Shown here in pieces: positions 38,675-48,026 of a DNA stretch of 64,000 bases (position 1 is the stretch's first letter; each line of letters opens with the position of its first letter). The notes beneath the pieces were generated by a model. That model was not told where the DNA came from and ran no database searches. It saw only the letters and a program-made list of their open reading frames with translations. The position numbers and the translations under genes were made by a program. The DNA is from DASQPR01 sp963724705 (GTDB taxonomy: Bacteria > Actinomycetota > Actinomycetes > Mycobacteriales > Micromonosporaceae), in the NCBI GenBank assembly GCA_963724705.1, contig CAVRVS010000007.1:372001-436000 (forward strand). The letters are read 5' to 3'.

Positions 38675-40390
38675 TTAGAGCCGCTCCGGCGCCGCGATGC
38701 CTAGCAGATCGAGTCCAGTCCGCAGTGTCCGCGCGGTCAGATCACAGAGCACAAGGCGATTCGCCCGTACGGAATCCGACGGCGCGCCGAGCACCGGACA
38801 CGCGTTCCAGAACGAGGCGAGCGCCTGCGCGACGTCGAACAGGTAACCGCACAGGCGATGTGGCTCGGCATGCTCGACGGTCGCCGTAAGCGCGGCGTCG
38901 AACTCGTCGAGCCGCAGCGCGAGACGACGCTCGGCCGGTTCCATCGCCGCGTCCACGTCCACGGTTAGCGGCACGCCATTGGCCTTGCGAAGGATCGAAC
39001 ACGTACGGGCGTGGGCATATTGGAGGTAGACCGCCGTGTTCCCGTCGAGGGCCAGCATCCGGTCCAGGTCGAACACGTAGTCGCGGGTGCGGCCGGTGGA
39101 CAGGTCCGCGTACTTCACTGCGCCGATGCCGACCTCCCGGGCTCGACGCGCGGCGGTATCGGCGTCAAGGTCGGGACTCCGGTCGGCGAGCACCGCCGCG
39201 GCGCGGTCGACCGCGGCGGTGAGCAGCGAAACCAACTTCGGGGTGTCGCCCTCGCGCGTCTTGATCGGTAAGCCGTCCACGCCGAGCACCGAACCGAACG
39301 CGACGTGTTCGGCGCTGACCCGATCGGGCAGCCAGCCCGCCCGCCGGGCGGTGTCGAAGACCATCCGAAAATGCAGCGCCTGCCGGATGTCGACCACGTA
39401 ACAGATCCGATCGGCCCGCAGATCGTCGACACGGCGGCGGACGGCGGCCAGATCCGTTGCCGCGTAACCGAATCCACCGTCCGACTTCCGCACGATGAGT
39501 GGCACCAATGCACCGTCGCGTCCCTGGACGTCGGGGCTGAAGACGCACAGCGCGCCATTGCTTTCGACGGCGATCCCGCGCTCGACGAGCGCCGTGGCGA
39601 CGTCGATCAGTACGTCGTTGTACGAGCTCTCGCCGTCCGTGTCGGCCGCCGTCAACTCCACGTCAAGCAGCTCGTAGATCTCGGCAAGATAGCGCTCGGA
39701 CTCGGCGACGATCGTGCGCCACTGCGCCCGTACCCAAGGATCTCCAGCCTGAAGATCGACGACGCGCGACCGGGCCCGCTCGGCGAAGGTTTCGTCACGC
39801 TCGAATTCGGCCCGGGCCGCGCCGTAGAGCGCGGACAGCCGGGACATCGTCTCGACTCCGGAACGCGCCACGACCGTGGGTTCGGGATGCTCGTCGAGAT
39901 AGGCGATGAGCATGCCAAACGGCGTCCCCCAGTCGCCGACGTGGTTCTGCCGGATCACGTCCGCGCCGGCATACCGGAACAGCCGGACGAGCGCATCCCC
40001 GATGACCGTCGACCGCAGATGCCCGACGTGCAGCTCCTTGGCGATGTTTGGGCCGGAGTATTCGACGACGATGCGCTGGCCGGCCAGCGGCGTGGCGACA
40101 CCGAGACGCGGGTCGGCGTGGCGCCGAGCGATCTGCGTCCAGATCGCCGACGGGGCGACAGTCAGATTGACGAAACCGGGTCCGGCCACCTCGGCGCGGG
40201 CGATCAGGTCATCGCCGGCGACAGCGCCCGCGATCGTGGCGGCCAGTTCACGCGGCGCGGTCCGTCGCTCACGGGCCGTCGCCAGAGCGCCGTTCGCCTG
40301 GAAGTCGGCGTGGTCAGAGGCCCGGATCAACGGATCGGCACCGAGGTGCAGGCCGACCCGCTGCGACAGCTGCTGTGCGAGCGAGTCCAT
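38675..40390 (-). CDS. argS: arginyl-tRNA synthetase
   Basis: Class I synthetase charging tRNA-Arg, 571 residues. The N-terminal additional domain for tRNA D-loop recognition is followed by YSGPNIAKELHVGHLRST with the HIGH motif as H121-V-G-H124. The GLPIKTREGDTPKL stretch replaces KMSK, as usual in ArgRS. The C-terminal helical anticodon-binding domain ends LLGIAAPERL. The ATG at 40390 is the only plausible start. The frame is intact. It is followed leftwards by the propeller lipoprotein after 95 bases and preceded by the DUF6114-type gene with a 19-base gap, so these may share a transcript. Confidence 0.97.
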   Translation of the reverse strand: MDSLAQQLSQRVGLHLGADPLIRASDHADFQANGALATARERRTAPRELAATIAGAVAGDDLIARAEVAGPGFVNLTVAPSAIWTQIARRHADPRLGVATPLAGQRIVVEYSGPNIAKELHVGHLRSTVIGDALVRLFRYAGADVIRQNHVGDWGTPFGMLIAYLDEHPEPTVVARSGVETMSRLSALYGAARAEFERDETFAERARSRVVDLQAGDPWVRAQWRTIVAESERYLAEIYELLDVELTAADTDGESSYNDVLIDVATALVERGIAVESNGALCVFSPDVQGRDGALVPLIVRKSDGGFGYAATDLAAVRRRVDDLRADRICYVVDIRQALHFRMVFDTARRAGWLPDRVSAEHVAFGSVLGVDGLPIKTREGDTPKLVSLLTAAVDRAAAVLADRSPDLDADTAARRAREVGIGAVKYADLSTGRTRDYVFDLDRMLALDGNTAVYLQYAHARTCSILRKANGVPLTVDVDAAMEPAERRLALRLDEFDAALTATVEHAEPHRLCGYLFDVAQALASFWNACPVLGAPSDSVRANRLVLCDLTARTLRTGLDLLGIAAPERL

Positions 40391-40409
40391 GACTCACCGT
40401 ACGGACGCG

Positions 40410-42293
40410 TTAGTCGGACGTGATAGTGAATTTGTCGGCGGTCAACGTGTCCGACTGCACGAATGCCAGGGTCAGCGTCGCGTCGGTGAAGAACAGATCG
40501 GGGACGGGGGCGACGAGCGGTGGCGGCGAGTCCGGCGTGAAATCCACCGGTACGACGCCACCAAGATTGCCCTTGATCTCGGTCGCGAAGATCTTCACAT
40601 TATCGGTGAGCGTGAGCTGGGAGCTCTTGGATATGCATTGGCGATCGCCAACCGGCACATCCAGCTCGAATGGGGTGGACGTCGTCGAGCTCATCGAAAA
40701 CTGCATCGCGACGATGCTGCCCCTAGCCGTCGGCAACGACACGTTGCCGTCGTAGGACAGGTTGGTCATCGTCAGTAGCCGCGTTTTCTGCGTGGCTGGC
40801 CGCTCGCCGACGATGGGTTGGCCGCCAGCGCGGGCCAATACCTTCGGGGTCGTGGTGCAGAGCGGGGGGCTCGACGAGGTCGACGGCCTCGGCGCCGTCG
40901 TCGGCGACTTTGACGGTCGCGGCGACGACGGCTTTGTGAGGGTCGGTCGTGGCTTGGCTGTGGGCGTCGAGGTCGGGGTCGGCCCGGACGTTGCGGTCGG
41001 CGTCGGGGTCGCGGTCGGCGTCTGCGCCGGGCTGGACGGATCCGCGGATGGCGTGTCGGCCGGCGTCGGATCGGAGGACGCCAACGCCGCGCCAGCGGCC
41101 GGCGCGGTGCCACCCGCCGGCGATCCGAGCCCGAGCCCGCCGATCACGCCGATCACGCCGCCGACGATCGACGCGACCGGCTGCGGCTGATCGCCGGCGA
41201 TCGGCGCGAGTGCGGCCTCGCCGTTGTGTTTCGGCGTCGCTACGGCCGTCTTCGGTGCGGGAGCCTTCGTCTTCGTACCCGCGGGCTTGTGTACGCCAGC
41301 CTTGGCGATCGCACTCTGGATCGCCGACTGCATGGGCGTCGGCGTGCATGTGTCGGCGGCGGCCGGTGCGGCGTTGTGGATCGCGAACGCCGCCAGGGCG
41401 CCGAGAGTCAGCGCGACGACGGTGATCGCGAGAGCGCGCGGGGTAGCGTGCCCGTCGCCGCGCTCGGTTGGCTGTTCGCTCGCGGATGCGTCGTCCCCCG
41501 CCGCCTCGGCGGGGCCGCGGACGTTGGGTACGTCCGGGATGCTGCGCATGCGCGACATCGGCGCGGTCGTTTCGTTCGGATCGTCCGCGTGGGCGACCTC
41601 TTGCGTGTTGCCGCCCGAGACGGTCGCCGGGCCGGTCGTGTCCGGTGACGCGGTCGTGTCCGGTGACGCGGCCGTGTCCGGTGCCGTACGCGCCGCCGGG
41701 ACTACGGGCTCGGGCTCATCGTCGGCTGCATGGCGGGGATGGCGAAACGGCTCGCGCTGCTCACCCTCCTGCTCTTCCGACGCCTCGCTTTCCGGGTCGC
41801 GCCACTGTTCGTCGTCCTCGCCGACGTACGCCGGGACCGATGCGCCGATTTCCGCGGTGTCGTCCTCGTCGGGCTCGGCGTGGTCGACGCCATCGGCGAG
41901 CACGCGCTTGTCCGGCACCCAGGCAATCGAGAGCGCGCCGCCGAAGATGCCCAGCAACAGTCCGACGATGAAGCCGCCCAGATTCACCGACACGACGGAG
42001 TAGACGGCCGCGGCCGTGCCGATGACGCCATAAAAAATGCGCTGGGCCGGCGTCGCCCAGATCAGTGCGCCGCACAGCACAACGACGAGCGGGATGATGT
42101 ACGACTTGAAGCCGTTGAGTCCAAGGTGGATCTGGATGTTGCCGAGGTTCAGGTTGCCGCTGTAGAAGATCTCGACGCCGGCCAAGATGAGCAACAGACC
42201 GCCCCAGAACGGGCGAGATTTACGCCATCGTCGAAACGCTCGACGCGCGCGTGTCATCCGACTCTCGTCGGGCGTCGCAACGTCCACGGTCAT
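40410..42293 (-). CDS. DUF6114-type membrane protein with a long repeat-rich extracellular part
   Basis: 627 residues. Four transmembrane helices in residues 25-125 (FWGGLLLILAGVEIFYSGNL and following, VVSVNLGGFIVGLLLGIFGG) match the actinobacterial DUF6114 module. An acidic cytoplasmic stretch, a fifth helix near residue 290 (ALAITVVALTLGALAAFAIH), and a Pro/Thr/Ser-rich segment (PTPTATPTP-like) with a terminal beta-rich domain of about 140 residues follow. The ATG at 42293 has GGAAGGA upstream. It is next to a DUF6230 gene, its usual partner as I recall from Streptomyces genomes. The function is unknown; the long C-terminal extension is larger than typical stand-alone DUF6114 proteins. Confidence 0.75.
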   Translation of the reverse strand: MTVDVATPDESRMTRARRAFRRWRKSRPFWGGLLLILAGVEIFYSGNLNLGNIQIHLGLNGFKSYIIPLVVVLCGALIWATPAQRIFYGVIGTAAAVYSVVSVNLGGFIVGLLLGIFGGALSIAWVPDKRVLADGVDHAEPDEDDTAEIGASVPAYVGEDDEQWRDPESEASEEQEGEQREPFRHPRHAADDEPEPVVPAARTAPDTAASPDTTASPDTTGPATVSGGNTQEVAHADDPNETTAPMSRMRSIPDVPNVRGPAEAAGDDASASEQPTERGDGHATPRALAITVVALTLGALAAFAIHNAAPAAADTCTPTPMQSAIQSAIAKAGVHKPAGTKTKAPAPKTAVATPKHNGEAALAPIAGDQPQPVASIVGGVIGVIGGLGLGSPAGGTAPAAGAALASSDPTPADTPSADPSSPAQTPTATPTPTATSGPTPTSTPTAKPRPTLTKPSSPRPSKSPTTAPRPSTSSSPPLCTTTPKVLARAGGQPIVGERPATQKTRLLTMTNLSYDGNVSLPTARGSIVAMQFSMSSTTSTPFELDVPVGDRQCISKSSQLTLTDNVKIFATEIKGNLGGVVPVDFTPDSPPPLVAPVPDLFFTDATLTLAFVQSDTLTADKFTITSD

Positions 42294-42401
42294 CTGCGTT
42301 CCTTCCGATTGCTGCTGGTGCCAAATGCCTCGCCGGCCCACCTGCCGGTGCGCGCACGCGCGCGGTGTAGCTGCCGGCGCGCACGCGCGCATGGCCACGC
42401 G

Positions 42402-42436
42402 AAGCGGGCCCCGCGGTCGCGATCCGCGGGACCCGC
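42402..42436 (-). terminator. hairpin between the DUF6230 and DUF6114 genes
   Basis: AGCGGGCCCCGCGG (42402-42415) pairs with CCGCGGGACCCGCT (42423-42436) with one mismatch, just after the DUF6230 stop. It would partly separate expression of the two genes. Confidence 0.65.
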
Positions 42437-42447
42437 TGTGGCGCGAA

Positions 42448-43038
42448 CTAGCAGCCGGTGCTACCGAGGCCCAGGTTGAGGCCCGGCAACGTGAACGTCC
42501 CGGCGGTGGTTGCCCACGCCGTCTGCGACAGGTTCTTGATGACGACCTTGTCGGCACCCTGACCGAAGCCACCGGCCTGTCCCTTGCGAGACAGTGTCGA
42601 GGCGTCCTGGCCGATGTTGATGTTGGTGAAGGTGGCGTCGCCGCTCAACTGGGTCATGTCGATCAGCAGGTTGTCGGCGTGCGCCGGCGTGTCGCCGCCA
42701 CCCGCGGTCAGCTTGAGGACGACCGTGCCGATCGGCGTCGGCTGCGCGACGGACTGGCAGAGGTTCGTGAGGTCGGCACTGCCGATCTCCGAGACGGCGA
42801 CCGCGTGCGGTGTGCCGTCCTTCTGCTGCACGATCGAGCCGTACTGGACGAAGTCGGTGCCGGACAGCTGGTCCGCCGTGACCTTGAACTGAACGCCGGA
42901 CACCGCGAAGCTCACCGGCACCGCGCCGTTGGCGATACCAGCGCCAAGGGCGCCCACGATCACCACCGTCGGGACGATGGCGAGCGCAAACCGACGCCAG
43001 CGTGTGCCGCCCTCGGTTGCTACTTTCTGGTCTTTCAC
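42448..43038 (-). CDS. DUF6230 family membrane-anchored protein
   Basis: 196 residues. A basic N-terminus, one transmembrane helix (FALAIVPTVVIVGALGAGIANG) and an exported beta-rich domain beginning VPVSFAVSGVQFKVTADQL. The conserved-looking pattern DFVQYGSIVQQKDGTPHAVA, MTQLSGDATFTNINIGQD and AWATTAGTFTLPGLNLGL matches DUF6230. The GTG at 43038 has AAGGAGGA upstream at ideal spacing. It probably works with the adjacent DUF6114 protein at the cell envelope; no biochemical role is known to me. Confidence 0.8.
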   Translation of the reverse strand: MKDQKVATEGGTRWRRFALAIVPTVVIVGALGAGIANGAVPVSFAVSGVQFKVTADQLSGTDFVQYGSIVQQKDGTPHAVAVSEIGSADLTNLCQSVAQPTPIGTVVLKLTAGGGDTPAHADNLLIDMTQLSGDATFTNINIGQDASTLSRKGQAGGFGQGADKVVIKNLSQTAWATTAGTFTLPGLNLGLGSTGC

Positions 43039-43549
43039 GGGGGTCCTCCTTGACGAGTGCGGTCACCGCACGTACCACGTCGTCGTGCGGCCCCATGAGG
43101 ACGCTTGGTACGGCGATGCGCTGAGGTACGTGAGCCCGCCGGTCGCGCTGGACCCGCTACGGCGTTGGCTGCCGGAGATCGTGCCGCACCCTGAGAGCGC
43201 AAACAAGACCGGTTGCTACTCGTCGGTAACCCCCAATCACCAGTCGCGTCACGCTCAGCAACGTGACCGTCGCCACATAGCGAAGGAGGAGCCGGGCTTT
43301 TCCCTTGAAATCCGGCGAATAGCGCGCCTCAGCGCTACCGCACGTCACTCGAACGCTCAAACGTCACGATTCAATAACAGGATGGCAACCTGTTCGGAAC
43401 GTTGTCGTCCACCGCCACACCAATCTTTCGTTCTCGCAGCTCAGCGGCTGTTTCGACGGGCGCCGACGGTCTCGTCCGATCGACGCCCGCATGGCGAGAA
43501 GTTCGTACCAACTATTGAGCACGGGTCGAACGGCCGTCGATACGGCGGC
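43039..43549. other. 511-base intergenic region
   Basis: No convincing gene. It should contain the DUF6230 promoter (leftward). The stretch 43300-43450 is less GC-rich than its surroundings. A leftward frame at 43157-43360 has no domain or ribosome binding site and is not accepted. Confidence 0.4.
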
Positions 43550-43957
43550 TCAGTCCGTGTGCCCACGCAGACCGTCCGGATAGACCGCGACGGCGATCGC
43601 GTCGATGCTGATGCGACGCCCACCGGGCAGCCCGACCAGTGCCGACGAGCGCGCCGGGCGCGGCGCCGGAAAGACGTCGGCGAAGGCGGCGTTGATCGCC
43701 GGCATATCGGCGAGGTCGGTGTAGAAGACAGTCGTGCGTACGACGTGCCGGAGATCCGAGCCAGCCCGCTCCAGTACGCGGCCCAGGTTCGTCAACGCCT
43801 GGCGGCACTCCGCCTCGAAGCCACCGGTCGCCGGCGCGTCACCGGTCAGTGGGTCGATCCCGGCCTGCGCCGATACGAACACGAGTCCGGCGGCGCGGAC
43901 GGCGGGCGAGTACGGCCCGAGGACGGGTAGGTCGTCGCCGCTGATGACGTCGTACAC
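43550..43957 (-). CDS. RidA family protein
   Basis: A 135-residue single-domain YjgF/YER057c/UK114 protein. Members hydrolyse reactive enamines and imines formed by PLP enzymes or act in catabolic pathways. The key arginine sits in PARSSALVGLP and the fold-typical LGPYSPAVRAAGLVFVSAQ, VRTTVFYTDL and ISIDAIAVAV are present. The GTG at 43957 has GGAGG upstream. It is divergent from a DinB-fold gene. Whether it belongs to the catabolic block that begins at 44.6 kb is uncertain. Confidence 0.9.
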   Translation of the reverse strand: MYDVISGDDLPVLGPYSPAVRAAGLVFVSAQAGIDPLTGDAPATGGFEAECRQALTNLGRVLERAGSDLRHVVRTTVFYTDLADMPAINAAFADVFPAPRPARSSALVGLPGGRRISIDAIAVAVYPDGLRGHTD

Positions 43958-44015
43958 GCGGATCGCCTCCGTTACGTGGACAGCCGTTGTCGGTGAGGGC
44001 TTCTACGCTACGGCG

Positions 44016-44532
44016 ATGTCGACCAACATTGTGCAGCCGATGCCGCGGACGCGGCCGCCCGAGTCCGGGACCGAATGGGAGTCGCTGACGGGGATGCTCG
44101 ACTTCTTTCGGGCCACCGTCGTCAACAAGGTCGCCGGTCTGACCGACGAGCAGGCGTTCAGCGCGGTCGTTCCACCATCGACGCTCACGCCGGGCGGGCT
44201 CGTCAAGCATCTGACCGGCACCGAGCGGTTCTGGTTCAGCATCGATTTCGCCGGCGCGGACCTGCCGTATCCGTGGCCGGATGACGACATGCATGGAGCG
44301 TTCGCGATCGACGACGACGACACGCTTGCCCGGGCTCGTCGCGGCGTACGTCGCGGAGTGCCAGCGGTCCCGCGAAGCGATCGACGGCGCCGACCTGGAC
44401 GACAAGGCACGCGGCAAGGACATGCACTTCTCGCTGCGCTATGGGTTGCTGCACATGATCGAGGAGACCGCACGCCACTGCGGCCACCTCGATCTTCTCC
44501 GCGAACGCATCGACGGCTCGACCGGCCAGTGA
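44016..44532 (+). CDS. DinB/DUF664 family protein (one frame break)
   Basis: A four-helix-bundle protein of the DinB superfamily, which includes mycothiol-dependent transferases and isomerases. Visible: LTPGGLVKHLTGTERFWF with the first metal-type histidine and HMIEETARHCGHLDLLRERI with the later histidines, giving the usual H...H-x3-H layout. The frame breaks near 44327; removing one C joins DDDDTLA to GLVAAYVAECQRSREAIDG. Reconstructed length is about 172 residues. The ATG at 44016 lacks a strong ribosome binding site. The co-substrate is not identifiable. Confidence 0.82.
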
Positions 44533-44561
44533 CCGGCGCCGCCGATGCCGGCACTCGCAGC

Positions 44562-44594
44562 GGCACCGGCACCGGCACCGGCACCGGCACCGGT
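44562..44594. repeat. (GGCACC) hexanucleotide microsatellite
   Basis: Five perfect copies of GGCACC plus a partial copy lie between the convergent DinB and ABC ATPase genes. It is non-coding; if frameshifted it would encode Gly-Thr. Confidence 0.8.
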
Positions 44595-44602
44595 CGAACG
44601 AG

Positions 44603-45799
44603 CTAGGCGGCCGACGCCTGCTGCGGAATCACGGTCGAGTCGAGACTCCACACGCTGTGGCCGGCCGAGCGGAGCTTGAGCCAGACCGGGCTGCCGTCGG
44701 TGACGATCTCGTGGCGGTCACCCTTGAGGACGACGGTGCCCTGGCCGACGACATCGACCTGATACTCGACGTGCTCGCCCGAGAACAGCGCCGTCAACAC
44801 TTTCGCGTCGATCGCCCGCGGCGGCAGGTCGCCCACGGTCCGCGGCACGATCTGTACGTCTTCCGGGCGGACCGCGACCTTGACCGACTGGCCGGCCGTG
44901 ACCGGCGTGCCGTTGAACTGACGAGCCGACACGACGCAATCCGATGATCCGTCGATCAGGACACGGACGCCGCCAGCCTTGTCAATGGTCGGGTCAGCGC
45001 CGCCGGCCTGGCCCTCGAAGCCGGCGGCCTCGGTGACCTTCCCGGTCAGCAACAACGTCTGACCCACGAAGTCGCGGACGAACTCGTTGACCGGCTCCTC
45101 GTACAGTTCCCGTGGTGTTCCTTGTTGCTGTACGACGCCGTTGCGCATCAGCGTGACGGTGTCCGAGAGGCTCAGCGCCTCGATCTGGTCGTGCGTCACG
45201 AAGAGCGCGGCGATGTTCAACCGGCGCTGCAGTTGCTTGACCTCCATGCGCATCTGCTCGCGGAGCGCCGCGTCGAGGTTGCTGAACGGCTCGTCGAGCA
45301 GCAACACCTTGGGCTCGGTGACGAGCGCGCGGGCCAGCGCGACGCGCTGCTGCTGTCCGCCGCTGAGCAGCGGTGCCGGCCGCTTCTCGAACGCAGCCAT
45401 GCCGACGAGTTCCAGGGCCTCGCGTACCCGTGGCTTGATGAGATTGCGTTGATACTTACGCGCCTTCAGCGGGAGCGCGACGTTCTCGGCCACGGTCATG
45501 TGCGGCCAGATCGCGTACGACTGGAAGACCATGCCGAGGTCGCGCCGGTTCGGCGACAGGTTGATGCGCCGGCCCGTGTCGACGATGGCAACGTCACCGA
45601 AGTGGATGGATCCGGCGTCGGCCTTCTCCAGACCGGCGACCATCCGTAGCGTCGTCGTCTTGCCGCAGCCGCTCGGGCCGAGCAGCGTGACCAGCGCTCC
45701 CTGGGGAACGTCGAGACACAGGTCGTCGACCGCCCGCACCTTCTGACCGTCGTAGGTCTTGCACAGCCCGGCGATGCGGACTGCCATTTCGGTCTTCAT
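44603..45799 (-). CDS. ABC transporter ATP-binding protein, Fe(III)/spermidine type
   Basis: 398 residues. Walker A GPSGCGKTTTLRM, Q-loop VFQSYAIWPHMTV, signature LLSGGQQQRVALARAL, Walker B VLLLDEPFSNLD, H-loop VTHDQIEAL. A C-terminal TOBE/OB domain of about 130 residues (VKVAVRPEDVQIVP) is typical of PotA/FbpC/CysA-like importers and often regulatory. I chose the ATG at 45799, one base after the permease stop, over upstream ATGs at 45811 and 45823. It is the last gene of the leftward unit with the permease, thioredoxin, Grx-DinB and binding protein. Confidence 0.93.
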   Translation of the reverse strand: MKTEMAVRIAGLCKTYDGQKVRAVDDLCLDVPQGALVTLLGPSGCGKTTTLRMVAGLEKADAGSIHFGDVAIVDTGRRINLSPNRRDLGMVFQSYAIWPHMTVAENVALPLKARKYQRNLIKPRVREALELVGMAAFEKRPAPLLSGGQQQRVALARALVTEPKVLLLDEPFSNLDAALREQMRMEVKQLQRRLNIAALFVTHDQIEALSLSDTVTLMRNGVVQQQGTPRELYEEPVNEFVRDFVGQTLLLTGKVTEAAGFEGQAGGADPTIDKAGGVRVLIDGSSDCVVSARQFNGTPVTAGQSVKVAVRPEDVQIVPRTVGDLPPRAIDAKVLTALFSGEHVEYQVDVVGQGTVVLKGDRHEIVTDGSPVWLKLRSAGHSVWSLDSTVIPQQASAA

Positions 45800-45800
45800 G

Positions 45801-47651
45801 TCATTTCCCATCGGGATAGGCACCTGGAGTAGGAGCGACTTCCGCGCCGCCGGTGGATTGGATGCCCATCTTGGCCGACAGCCACCGGATCGGCAGCGCG
45901 ACAGCCAAGGTCAGGGCGGTGATCACGAGGCTGATGATGCCGGCCGACTCGACGCCACCGGCGCCGGCCACGCCGGATCCGTATTGCAGGCCGAGGATCG
46001 ACAACGTTCGCGTGTCGTTGGACGCCAGCAGGATGACGCTGGACGTGGTGCCCGCGGCCGCAACGAAGTTGATCATTCCAATCAGGACCATCGTCGGCAG
46101 CAAGAGCGGAACAACAATCCGCCGGTACGTCCGGAACCAGCCCATGCCGCCGACGCGGCCGGCCTCCTCGAGTTCCGGCCCGAGTTGGACCAGCACGCCC
46201 TTGAACACGTTCACACCCGTGGTGATGCCGGCGAACACGACGACGAGCATCAGCGCCCAGATCGAGCCGAACAGTGACTTCAGGCCCGGGGTTTCGAGGA
46301 ACATCAGCAGCAGGCCAACGCCCAACAGGATGCCCGGCATCGCGGCGGAGAACCAGATGATGGAGTCGAGCAACGATCGCCCCCGCCATCGCGTACGCAC
46401 GAGGACGTACGCGATCAACGAGAAGATGATCGGTCCCAGGACTCCGGCGGCGCACGAAATGATCAGCGTTGTCTTGACCGCGCTCCAGAAGTCCAACGAC
46501 GTGAAGACCGTATGCCAGTGGACCGTGGTCCATACCGGTATCGCATCGAAGAACCCGACGCGGGTCATAAAGCTACCCAGAATCAGCACCGCGGCCGGCA
46601 GGAACGTCGCGAACAACAGCAGCAGTGAGATCGCGCTGAAGGTGACCCACCGCCACGGACCGAGGTCGATCAGCGAGGGCCGGTACGAGCTCACGACGGT
46701 CGTGTAGTTGCGCCGACGCAGCATCCACCGTTGGAACGGGATGATGGCCGCGACGATCAGACCGACCAGCGTGGCGAGCACGATCGCCTGCGAATAGAGC
46801 GGGATCGGCTGCAATTGGATCATCTTGTAGATCAGCGTCGAGAACGTGTAGAAGCCGAAGCGCGAGCCGAGCAGGTATTCGGCCTCGAATCCTTGGAACA
46901 CCTTGATCAGCTGCAGGGCGAGAACGAGCGTGATCGGCGCCGCCATGACCGGCACCGTTACCCGCAGCAGCGTCCGTATCCCGGATAGGCCACTGACCCG
47001 GCCGGCCTCCTCCAACGCGCCGTTCATGTTGCGGAACGCCGGCGTCAGCAGGATGACCTTGAAAGCGATCGAGTCGCCCATCAGCCGGGCGAAGACGATC
47101 CCGGGCACGCTGAAGATGTTGAAGGGTCCGTTCCCGGTGGGATCTCCCCAGGGAAGGTGCATCCACAACTCGTTCAGGAAGCCCGTACCCGGCGACGCCA
47201 GCATGATCCAGCCGTACGTGGACGCCAGAGGCGGGACGATGAAGGCGATCCAGAACATGAACTCGAGCGCGCGTGAGAACGGAAGCCGGGTGCGCGCCAG
47301 CAGGAGTGAGATGCCGATCGCGATCGGGAAACCGATCAGCGTGACGAGGCCCCAGATGAGCAGCGAGTGCCCGAGGGCGCCGAGCAGTCCCGGTGTGTGC
47401 ACCGCGGTCGTCCAGGCCGAGAAACCCCATCGCGTCGGACCGACGAAGATGTCCGGGGCGGTGTTGAAGCTCAGGATGAGCAGCAGGATGAGCGGCAGGA
47501 TCAGATACGCGCCCAGGACGAGGATGATCAGCGCCATGATGAACGTGGTGAGCTGGATAGGGCGCCGTTTCGGCTTCGCGGCCGGTCTCGCGCCGACCTC
47601 CGGCGCGGGCGGAACCGCCTCGTGCTCAAGGACTTCGGGTGGACTGACCAT
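45801..47651 (-). CDS. double-length ABC transporter permease, Fe(III)/thiamine type
   Basis: A 616-residue fused permease with about twelve transmembrane helices and two ATPase-docking EAA loops (EEAGRVSGLSGIRTLLRVTV and EEAGRVGGMGWFRTYRRIVV), the architecture of FbpB/ThiP-type importers. One copy can therefore form the whole channel. The hydrophilic N-terminus (about 35 residues) precedes LTTFIMALIILVLGAYLILP. I start at the ATG at 47651; a TTG two codons earlier is possible. It ends one base before the ATPase start. The frame is intact. Confidence 0.93.
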   Translation of the reverse strand: MVSPPEVLEHEAVPPAPEVGARPAAKPKRRPIQLTTFIMALIILVLGAYLILPLILLLILSFNTAPDIFVGPTRWGFSAWTTAVHTPGLLGALGHSLLIWGLVTLIGFPIAIGISLLLARTRLPFSRALEFMFWIAFIVPPLASTYGWIMLASPGTGFLNELWMHLPWGDPTGNGPFNIFSVPGIVFARLMGDSIAFKVILLTPAFRNMNGALEEAGRVSGLSGIRTLLRVTVPVMAAPITLVLALQLIKVFQGFEAEYLLGSRFGFYTFSTLIYKMIQLQPIPLYSQAIVLATLVGLIVAAIIPFQRWMLRRRNYTTVVSSYRPSLIDLGPWRWVTFSAISLLLLFATFLPAAVLILGSFMTRVGFFDAIPVWTTVHWHTVFTSLDFWSAVKTTLIISCAAGVLGPIIFSLIAYVLVRTRWRGRSLLDSIIWFSAAMPGILLGVGLLLMFLETPGLKSLFGSIWALMLVVVFAGITTGVNVFKGVLVQLGPELEEAGRVGGMGWFRTYRRIVVPLLLPTMVLIGMINFVAAAGTTSSVILLASNDTRTLSILGLQYGSGVAGAGGVESAGIISLVITALTLAVALPIRWLSAKMGIQSTGGAEVAPTPGAYPDGK

Positions 47652-47702
47652 CAACAACCACGCTTCCTACTTCGAACAACTTTGTCGGCTCCGGTCGGCC
47701 GG

Positions 47703-48026
47703 TTAGGACCCGCTCGCCGCGGCGGCGAGCAGTTGCCGCTTCGTTTTCGTCCCGAACAGCCGCCTCACCTCTACTCCGTCGCGGAAGACGACAACCGTCG
47801 GCAAACTCTTGATGTCGAAGCGATCCCCGATCTCCGGATACTCCGTCACGTCCAGCTTGCCGACGTTGATCGTGTCGGCCTCCGCCGCGACTTCGTCCAG
47901 GACCGGGGCGAGGGCATGGCACGGCGCACACCAGTCGGCCCAGAAGTCGACGATCCACGTGCCGGCCGAGGTGGAAATCGCCGACTCGAATGCCTCCGCG
48001 GTCAGCGTCGTCACTGCCTTAGCCAT
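47703..48026 (-). CDS. thioredoxin
   Basis: 107 residues with a full thioredoxin core: IVDFWADWCAPCHALAPVLD (active-site C33 and C36), NVGKLDVTEYPEIGDRFDI and the cis-proline in KSLPTVVVF. The active-site sequence WCAPC differs from the usual WCGPC. The ATG at 48026 overlaps the 3' end of the Grx-DinB gene by eight bases, so the two are coupled. Encoded inside an importer operon, it is likely a dedicated reductant for the pathway and not the housekeeping thioredoxin. Confidence 0.92.
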   Translation of the reverse strand: MAKAVTTLTAEAFESAISTSAGTWIVDFWADWCAPCHALAPVLDEVAAEADTINVGKLDVTEYPEIGDRFDIKSLPTVVVFRDGVEVRRLFGTKTKRQLLAAAASGS

